Shown here one piece after another: positions 58,608-64,000 of a stretch of DNA of 64,000 nucleotides. The first letter of the stretch is position 1. Each line of letters opens with the position of its first letter. A program made the position numbers and the translations under genes. Source of the stretch: Rhodoblastus acidophilus (GTDB lineage Bacteria; Pseudomonadota; Alphaproteobacteria; Rhizobiales; Beijerinckiaceae); the NCBI RefSeq assembly GCF_900187365.1, contig NZ_FYDG01000005.1:183747-247746 (forward strand). The letters are read 5' to 3'. A model generated the notes under the pieces. It saw nothing but the letters and a program-made list of their open reading frames with translations. It was not told the origin of the DNA and ran no database searches.

Positions 58608-59468
58608 TTAGGTCAGCACGCCATGACGCCGGAACCAGTCGGCCATGCGCCGCCAGGCGTCCTCGGCCGCATCCTTTCGGTAGCTTGGCCGGTAATCGGC
58701 GTGAAAACCGTGCGGCGCGCCCGGATAGACGTGGAACTCCGCTTCTTTTCCGGCCGCCGCCAGCCGCGCCCGCATCTGCTCGACTTGCGCGCGCGCGATG
58801 CTCTGGTCGGCCTCCCCGTACAGCCCGAGCACCGGCGCCTTCATCTCCCCCGCCAGATCGAGCGGGCTTTTGGGCCAGCGCGCTTTCTGCGCTTCGGGAT
58901 CGACCAGCGAGCCATAGAAGGCGACGCCGGCCTTGGGCGCGGGCGAGGCGGCGCAATATTCCCACACGCTGCGCCCGCCGCGACAGAAGCCGACAATGCC
59001 GAGCCGATCGACGTCGCCGCCCTGCTGTTTCGCCCAGGCGACGGTCGCATCGAGGTCGGCCAGCAGCTCCACGTCGGGCTTGGCGTTCACGACCGGCATC
59101 AATTGCGCAATTTCGGGAATCTTCGTCAAATCGACGCCGGAGCGGAAATAATAGTCCGGCGCCACGGCGAACGCCCCAAGCTGGCCGAGGCGCCGCACGA
59201 CGTCGCGAATATATTCGTGAAGGCCGAACACCTCCATCGCCACCAGAACGACCGGCGGGCGCTTGGCTCCCTGCGGCCGCGCGAAATATCCCGGCATTTC
59301 GCCGCCGGCGACGGCGATGGTCGCCGGCCCGACGTCGAGGCCTTCGGACTCCGTATGGATGGCCTCGGCGGAGACCGGGCCGGTCGCCAGGGCGTAACCC
59401 GCCGCGCCCGCCGCGACGAAATCGCGACGGGAGAGCGAACGTGCGGCGAAATCGGGTTTGTTCGTCAT
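58608..59468 (-). CDS. Dienelactone hydrolase-family protein with Tat signal
   Basis: The 286-aa protein starts with a Tat-type signal (SLSRRDFVAAGAAGYALATG, residues 11-30). The alpha/beta hydrolase domain has Glu79 (MEVFG), nucleophile Cys162 (GFCRGG), Asp221 (GEADQS) and His253 (APHGF), the Cys-Asp-His triad of dienelactone hydrolases. The substrate is unknown; a folded enzyme exported by Tat is likely. It may be co-transcribed with the downstream-facing reductase gene (42-nt gap, same strand). Confidence 0.9.
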   Translation of the reverse strand: MTNKPDFAARSLSRRDFVAAGAAGYALATGPVSAEAIHTESEGLDVGPATIAVAGGEMPGYFARPQGAKRPPVVLVAMEVFGLHEYIRDVVRRLGQLGAFAVAPDYYFRSGVDLTKIPEIAQLMPVVNAKPDVELLADLDATVAWAKQQGGDVDRLGIVGFCRGGRSVWEYCAASPAPKAGVAFYGSLVDPEAQKARWPKSPLDLAGEMKAPVLGLYGEADQSIARAQVEQMRARLAAAGKEAEFHVYPGAPHGFHADYRPSYRKDAAEDAWRRMADWFRRHGVLT

Positions 59469-59510
59469 AGCGACCTCCGCCCCCTCAATCCACGCCGCCG
59501 GCCCCGGGTT

Positions 59511-60599
59511 TCATCCGGCGCGGACGGGATAATCGGTGTAGCCATGGGCGCCGCCGCCATAAAGCGTGGCGCGGTCCACTTCGGCCAGCGCCGCGCCGTC
59601 CCGCAAGCGCTCCACCAAATCCGGGTTGGCGATGAACGGCCGCCCGAACGCCACGAGATCGGCCGCGCCAGACTCCACGGCGGCGAGGGCCATGTCGCGG
59701 TCATAGCCGTTGTTGGCGATATAGACGCCCGGAAACGCCTTGCGCAGCGCCGCATAGTCGAACGGCGCGATGTCGCGCGGACCGCCGGTCGCGCCCTCGA
59801 CGATGTGAATATAGGCCAGCCGCCGCTTGGCGACCTGTTCGACGAGATAGCCGAACAGGGCCTGGGGATCGCTGTCGGCGACGTCGTTGGCCGGGCTGAC
59901 CGGAGAAAAGCGAATTCCCACCTTTTCCGGCGGCAGCGCCGCGAGGATTCCATCCACGACTTCCAACGTCAGCCGCGCGCGATTTTCGATCGAGCCGCCA
60001 TAGGCGTCCGTGCGCTTGTTGCTGGAATCGCGTTGGAACTGATCGAGCAGATAGCCATTGGCGGCGTGGATTTCGACGCCGTCGAACCCGGCCGAGGCGG
60101 CGTTCTTGGCCGCCTTGACGTAGTCGGCGACAATGCCCGGCAACTCCGCCGCATCCAGCGCGCGCGGCTCGGACACGTCGACGAAGCCCTCGGCGACGAA
60201 AGTTTTGGTGTTGGCGCGGAGCGCCGAGGGGGCGACCGGCGCGCCGCCGCCCGACTGCAACGAGACATGCGAGATGCGGCCCACATGCCAGAGCTGAATG
60301 AAAATGGCGCCGCCAGCCTCGTGAACGGCGTCGGTCGCCAGCCGCCATCCGGCGACCTGCTCCGCGCCGGCGATCCAGGGCGTGTCGATATAGCCCTGGC
60401 CCTGCTGCGAGATCGGCGAAGCCTCGGTGATGATCAGCCCCGCGCCGGCCCGCTGACGGTAATATTCCGCCATCAAGGCGTTCGCCGCATTTCCGGGCGC
60501 GCGATTGCGCGTCAGCGGCGCCATCGCGATGCGGTTTTTAAGCGTCAGGGCGCCGAGTTGAAACGGCTGAAATAATTTCGAGCTAGGTGCGACGGTCAC
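59511..60599 (-). CDS. nemA: Old Yellow Enzyme-family alkene reductase
   Basis: The FMN enzyme reduces activated C=C bonds or nitro-esters with NAD(P)H. The 362-aa protein has FQPFQLGALTLKNRIAMAPLTRNRA, the catalytic His178/Asn181/Tyr183 (IHAANGYLLDQF), and GRPFIANPDLVERL. The GTG at 60599 is chosen because AGAGAGGAA lies 7 nt upstream; longer starts add an unconserved 21-residue tail. The symbol is by family, so the exact substrate is open. Confidence 0.92.
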   Translation of the reverse strand: MTVAPSSKLFQPFQLGALTLKNRIAMAPLTRNRAPGNAANALMAEYYRQRAGAGLIITEASPISQQGQGYIDTPWIAGAEQVAGWRLATDAVHEAGGAIFIQLWHVGRISHVSLQSGGGAPVAPSALRANTKTFVAEGFVDVSEPRALDAAELPGIVADYVKAAKNAASAGFDGVEIHAANGYLLDQFQRDSSNKRTDAYGGSIENRARLTLEVVDGILAALPPEKVGIRFSPVSPANDVADSDPQALFGYLVEQVAKRRLAYIHIVEGATGGPRDIAPFDYAALRKAFPGVYIANNGYDRDMALAAVESGAADLVAFGRPFIANPDLVERLRDGAALAEVDRATLYGGGAHGYTDYPVRAG

Positions 60600-60703
60600 G
60601 GCGCGGTTCCTCTCTGAACGGAGACTTAGCCATGACCTATGCGCGGCGTGGCGCTTCAGCAACCGTGTTGCGGCGCAAGCGCGTCATTGCGGAAACGAAA
60701 CCG

Positions 60704-60949
60704 TCACTCTCCGCCGCCGAGCGCGGACAGGTAGAGATCGAGGATTTCCTCTTCCTCGCGCCGCTTGTTCTCGTCCTGGCGGCGGATCGAGATGATCTTG
60801 CGCATGATCTTCACATCATAGCCATTGCCCTTGGCCTCGGCGTAGACGTCCTTGATATCGTCTGCGATCGCTTTCTTTTCTTCTTCGAGGCGTTCGATGC
60901 GTTCGATAAAGCTTTTCAGATGGCCGCCGTCGAGCGAGGCTGCGCTCAT
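60704..60949 (-). CDS. gapR: GapR-like chromosome-structuring protein (DUF2312)
   Basis: GapR was characterised in Caulobacter, where it binds overtwisted AT-rich DNA and stimulates topoisomerases ahead of replication forks. The 81-aa protein matches DUF2312 closely: [53 protein letters not shown]. It is helical and should dimerise. It precedes no obvious operon partner; the 60-nt gap from the amidohydrolase gene upstream may contain its promoter. Confidence 0.95.
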   Translation of the reverse strand: MSAASLDGGHLKSFIERIERLEEEKKAIADDIKDVYAEAKGNGYDVKIMRKIISIRRQDENKRREEEEILDLYLSALGGGE

Positions 60950-61009
60950 GATGTTCGATCCTGATTCCGTTGAATTGGGGTCTTCAGATGAACCAGAGCG
61001 GCGCCGCCG

Positions 61010-61825
61010 TCAAGAACGACGAACCCCGCGATCCGCGCGCGAGCCGAAGTGTTCGATCCGCCGCATGTCGGGCCGGGCCAGAATCGCCGGGAGGATGCGG
61101 GCCAGCCGCTCGGCCCAGGCGTCGCAAGCCTCCGGCGTGGCGAGCTCGTCCTGGCGAATTTCGATCAAGGCGCCGGGGAGCCCGCGCGTCGTGGACAATT
61201 CGTACATCGAGTCGTTTTTCAAGGCGCCGTCGTAAGGCTCATTGTCTCCGACATGCAGACCGTCGGCGCGCAAGGCTGCGATCAACGGATGCGCGAGCCG
61301 GGGATCGTCGTCCCAGAGCACGCCGCCCGGCCATGGCCGGGCGACGCCCCGGAACGTCGGCGTGAAACTGTGAACGCCCAGCACAACGGGAATTTGCCCG
61401 GCCGCGAGCGCGGCCTCGACCAGATCGATGCAAGCGCGGCGATAAGGGCGCCAGAATTTCTCAATCCGCGCCGCAGTTTCATCCGCTCCCGCCCTTGCGT
61501 TGCCCGGAATGACCGCCCCGTCTGAAATGCGCATGATCAGGGTTGGGTCGTCTTCGCCGCGATTGGGATCGATCAGGAGGCGGGAAAATCCCGCAAGCGC
61601 GGCGCTCGCGCCGGTCAATTCCGCTAAACGCGTCGTCAGGCGGGCCGCGCCAATGTCGTAGGCGATGTGCCGCTGCAAATCCGCCGGCGCCATGCCAAGC
61701 CCTGCATAAGCCGGCGGAATCGCGTTGCTGGCGTGATCGCAGAACAGCAGGAGCCGCTGGTTGGGCGAACCGGCGATCAGGACAACGGGTTCGAACGACC
61801 CGGATTCGGGAGTGGGCTGGAGAAT
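61010..61825 (-). CDS. N-formylglutamate amidohydrolase-like protein (probable ATT start)
   Basis: The 271-aa reading frame has the amidohydrolase core: CDHASNAIPPAYAGLG (29-44), HIAYDIGA, IDPNRGEDDPTLI (about 85), and HSFTPTFRG (about 152). The family hydrolyses N-formylglutamate or related amides, though many members lack a proven substrate. The conserved N-terminus (residues 12-44) lies upstream of the first ATG in frame (61693), and no ATG, GTG or TTG precedes it before a stop. ATT at 61825 has GGAG 9 nt upstream and fits a start; CTG at codon 16 is an alternative. A sequencing frameshift is also possible. Confidence 0.8.
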   Translation of the reverse strand: MLQPTPESGSFEPVVLIAGSPNQRLLLFCDHASNAIPPAYAGLGMAPADLQRHIAYDIGAARLTTRLAELTGASAALAGFSRLLIDPNRGEDDPTLIMRISDGAVIPGNARAGADETAARIEKFWRPYRRACIDLVEAALAAGQIPVVLGVHSFTPTFRGVARPWPGGVLWDDDPRLAHPLIAALRADGLHVGDNEPYDGALKNDSMYELSTTRGLPGALIEIRQDELATPEACDAWAERLARILPAILARPDMRRIEHFGSRADRGVRRS

Positions 61826-61960
61826 GGCACGGTGCTCCGCAAGCGCTGAGGGCCGGGGTCGCGCCGGACAGTCGACGGCGATCCGACATTGTGGTTAAAC
61901 GAAAAAAGCGGCGCTAAAGTCAAGACTCACAAATCTCGCGTCGCCAGAGACAGAGCCACC

Positions 61961-62392
61961 ATGAACATGCAAGCTCGCCGTAAGGTCGCCGCCTTCGCCG
62001 CTTTCCTGTCCGCCTGCGTCTTCTCGGCCGCCGCCCGCGCGGATTTCCGCATGTGCAACAACACTGCGGCGCGGGTCAGCGTCGCCATGGCCTACACCAA
62101 CGGCGCCAGCTGGGTCTCGGAAGGCTGGTGGAACATCAAGCCCGCCGCCTGCGAGACCTTGCTGCGGGGGCCGCTCGCGGCCGAATTCTACTATGTCTAC
62201 GCCATCGACGAGCATGGCGGCGAGTGGAAAGGCAAAGCCTTCATGTGCACGCGCGATCGCGAATTCCGCATCGACGGCCGCGAGGATTGTTTTGTTCGCG
62301 GCTTCGACCGATCGGGCTTTTTCGAGGTCGACACCGGCAAGGACGCAAAGAACTGGACGGTCCAGCTGACCGATAACGGTCAAAACCGCTGA
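61961..62392 (+). CDS. DUF1036 secreted protein
   Basis: The 143-aa protein has a signal peptide (about 1-27, cleaved after AARA). The mature part matches DUF1036: ADFRMCNNTAARVSVAMAYTN, WVSEGWWNIKPAACETLL, YYVYAIDEHGGEWKGKAFMCTRDREF and a conserved cysteine in EDCFVRGF. Several Cys should form disulfides in the periplasm. Function is unknown. It is 14 nt from pyk and probably co-transcribed. Confidence 0.9.
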   Translation: MNMQARRKVAAFAAFLSACVFSAAARADFRMCNNTAARVSVAMAYTNGASWVSEGWWNIKPAACETLLRGPLAAEFYYVYAIDEHGGEWKGKAFMCTRDREFRIDGREDCFVRGFDRSGFFEVDTGKDAKNWTVQLTDNGQNR

Positions 62393-62406
62393 TCAGGGAG
62401 ACAGTG

Positions 62407-63843
62407 ATGAAGCGCAGCCGCCGTTGCAAGATCGTCGCCACGCTTGGGCCGGCCTCCGAAACGGAGGAGATGATCGAAAAACTCTGGCGCGCCGGGGCCG
62501 ACCTGTTTCGGATCAACATGAGCCACACCAATCCGGCCGGCATGCGCGAACGCGTTCGCATGATCCGCGCCGTGGAAGAAAAAGTCGGGCGTCCCATTGG
62601 AATTCTGGTGGATCTTCAGGGGCCGAAACTCCGCGTGGGCGCGTTCGCGGAGGGCGGCGCTGATTTGATCAAGGGCCAGAACTTCGTCCTCGATACCGAC
62701 GAGACCCACGGCGATTCGACGCGCGTACGCCTGCCGCACCCCGAGATCCTCGAAAGCCTGCAGCCAGGGCACAAGATGCTGATCGACGATGGCCGGTTGC
62801 GGCTGGAGGTCATCGAGACCACGCCGAACCGCGCCGTCACGACGGTTGAAGTCGGCGGCCGCATCTCGAATCGCAAGGGCGTCAGTCTTCCGGATACCGA
62901 AATCCCGGATGCGGCGATGACCGAAAAGGATCGTATCGATCTCGTCGCCGCCGTGGAGACGGGCGTGGACTGGATTGCGCTGTCCTTTGTCCAGCGCGCC
63001 GAGGATGTAAGGGCGGTGAAGGCGATCGCCGGCGACAAGGCGATGGTTCTGGCCAAGATCGAAAAGCCGCAGGCGATCGCGCGGCTGGAGGAAATCATGG
63101 CCGCCGCCGACGGGTTGATGGTGGCGCGCGGCGACCTCGGCGTCGAAGTGCCGCCGGAAAAAGTGCCCGGACTGCAAAAGCGCATCACACGCGAAGCCCG
63201 CCGGCTCGGTCGCCCGGTGATTGTCGCGACGCAGATGCTGGAATCCATGATCACCTCGCCCACCCCGACGCGTGCGGAAGTCTCGGACGTCGCGACGGCG
63301 GTGTTCGAAGGGGCCGACGCCATCATGCTATCGGCCGAATCCGCCTCCGGCCATTATCCGGTCGAGGCCGTGGCCATGATGAACCGCATCGCCGAAAACG
63401 TCGAAATCGAGCCGGTCTATCGCAGCATCATCAACGCCCAGCGTAGCGTTCCGGAGAAAACCGGCGCCGATGCGGTGGCGATGGCGGCCCGCGATATGGC
63501 GGAGACGCTGGAGACGAAGGCGATCGTGGCCTGGACGGCTTCCGGAGCAACAGCGCTGCGCGTCGCACGGGAGAGACCGCGCGCGCCCATCCTGGCGTTG
63601 ACGCCATGTCGCGATACGGCGCGGCGCTTGACTTTAGTTTGGGGCACGGAAGCGGCGGTTACGCGGGACGCGCATGATGTGGACGATATGGCGAACCGCG
63701 CCTGCAAATTTGCGGTGCGCCAACATTTCGCCGACGCCGGCGACCGAATCGTGATCATTGCGGGCGTTCCGTTTGGGACGCCTGGTGCGACGAACATGGT
63801 TCGGATCGCCTTCATTGCGGAAGACGGCCTACGGGCGCAGTAG
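62407..63843 (+). CDS. pyk: Pyruvate kinase
   Basis: Pyk converts PEP and ADP to pyruvate and ATP. The 478-aa protein has RRCKIVATLGPAS, FRINMSHTNPAGM, the K/Mg site LAKIEKPQAI, RGDLGVEVPPEKVP, ATQMLESMITSPTPTRAEVSDVATAVFEGADAIMLSAESASGHYP, and a C-terminal allosteric domain. The ATG has GGAG 6 nt upstream; a GTG one codon earlier is less well spaced. The DUF1036-pyk pair is a common alphaproteobacterial arrangement. Confidence 0.97.
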   Translation: MKRSRRCKIVATLGPASETEEMIEKLWRAGADLFRINMSHTNPAGMRERVRMIRAVEEKVGRPIGILVDLQGPKLRVGAFAEGGADLIKGQNFVLDTDETHGDSTRVRLPHPEILESLQPGHKMLIDDGRLRLEVIETTPNRAVTTVEVGGRISNRKGVSLPDTEIPDAAMTEKDRIDLVAAVETGVDWIALSFVQRAEDVRAVKAIAGDKAMVLAKIEKPQAIARLEEIMAAADGLMVARGDLGVEVPPEKVPGLQKRITREARRLGRPVIVATQMLESMITSPTPTRAEVSDVATAVFEGADAIMLSAESASGHYPVEAVAMMNRIAENVEIEPVYRSIINAQRSVPEKTGADAVAMAARDMAETLETKAIVAWTASGATALRVARERPRAPILALTPCRDTARRLTLVWGTEAAVTRDAHDVDDMANRACKFAVRQHFADAGDRIVIIAGVPFGTPGATNMVRIAFIAEDGLRAQ

Positions 63844-63863
63844 CGTTTGGGGGATGGGGACGC

Positions 63864-63898
63864 GAAGAAGCCCCGTCGTTTTGTGGCGGGGCTTCTTC
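63864..63898 (+). terminator. Terminator after pyk
   Basis: GAAGAAGCCCCG (63864-63875) pairs with CGGGGCTTCTTC (63887-63898) as a perfect 12-bp stem with an 11-nt loop. The T-tract is weak. It lies just before the tRNA 3' end, so it may end transcription in both directions. Confidence 0.75.
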
Positions 63899-63906
63899 AG
63901 TAATTT

Positions 63907-63983
<77 letters not shown>

Positions 63984-64000
63984 TTATGTTTGGCTGCTGA

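Noticed and set aside
61010..61825. Amidohydrolase gene as a pseudogene
   Set aside because: The frame is open over all conserved motifs from residue 12 to the end; only the start codon is abnormal.

Overview
The window is a GC-rich alphaproteobacterial chromosome segment, most likely from Hyphomicrobiales (Rhizobiales) and possibly the Beijerinckiaceae/Methylocystaceae side. The evidence is the gene content and order: atpHAG, mdh-sucCD-sucAB-lpdA, a DUF1476 F1-ATPase inhibitor beside purC-purS-purQ, an OlsB-type ornithine-lipid acyltransferase, IalB-like and DUF1036 proteins, GapR (DUF2312), and an initiator tRNA next to pyruvate kinase. Genus is an inference. No methane or methanol oxidation, photosynthesis or nitrogen-fixation gene is present. 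About 61 protein genes and one tRNA are tightly packed, many with 1-4 nt stop/start overlaps. I see no phage, insertion sequence, CRISPR array or genomic island.

Layout. 1-2.4 kb: ATP synthase genes (atpG partial, atpA, atpH), minus strand. 2.6-10 kb: priA, secA, a DUF2147 protein, hemD and hemC, all minus. 10-16.6 kb: tsaD, a PLD-family nuclease, gpsA, a convergent DUF3597 gene, YciI and EVE proteins, a MarR regulator, and zapE with a TetR regulator. 16.8-26 kb: a TCA block (mdh, sucC, sucD, sucA, sucB, lpdA) punctuated by hairpins and terminators. 26-29.4 kb: a membrane protein, an atypical CLC protein and a XerC-type recombinase. 29.4-36.7 kb: DUF1476 inhibitor, purC/S/Q, rplS with a hairpin-rich leader, leuC, OsmC, a zincin, leuD and an MltB-type transglycosylase. 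36.7-44.5 kb: a lemA/TPM operon, a quinone reductase-like gene, IalB-like protein, acs, PilZ, olsB. 44.7-50.3 kb: the yejABEF peptide transporter. 50.4-56.8 kb: hemN, hemH, cutA, galE, galU and a soluble CZB chemoreceptor. 56.9-64 kb: an outer-membrane barrel, a dienelactone hydrolase-like protein, an Old Yellow Enzyme, gapR, an N-formylglutamate amidohydrolase-like gene, DUF1036, pyk and initiator tRNA.

Themes. Central carbon and energy metabolism dominates: ATP synthase and its zeta inhibitor, the 2-oxoglutarate-to-malate arm of the TCA cycle, acetyl-CoA synthetase and pyruvate kinase. Four haem genes (hemC, hemD, hemN, hemH) occur in two clusters, and the hemN/hemH intergenic region carries two FNR/FixK-type boxes. 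Envelope functions recur (secA, mltB, lemA/TPM, olsB, galE/galU, yejABEF, barrel protein).

I did not find a convincing new multi-gene system. The points most worth checking are: an N-formylglutamate amidohydrolase-like gene whose conserved N-terminus lies upstream of every ATG/GTG/TTG in its frame and seems to start at ATT; a CLC protein lacking the canonical anion-filter motif; a perfect 26-bp inverted repeat over the tetR stop codon and a related palindrome beside marR; a four-hairpin rplS leader; and an initiator tRNA with A-U in place of one of the three anticodon-stem G-C pairs.
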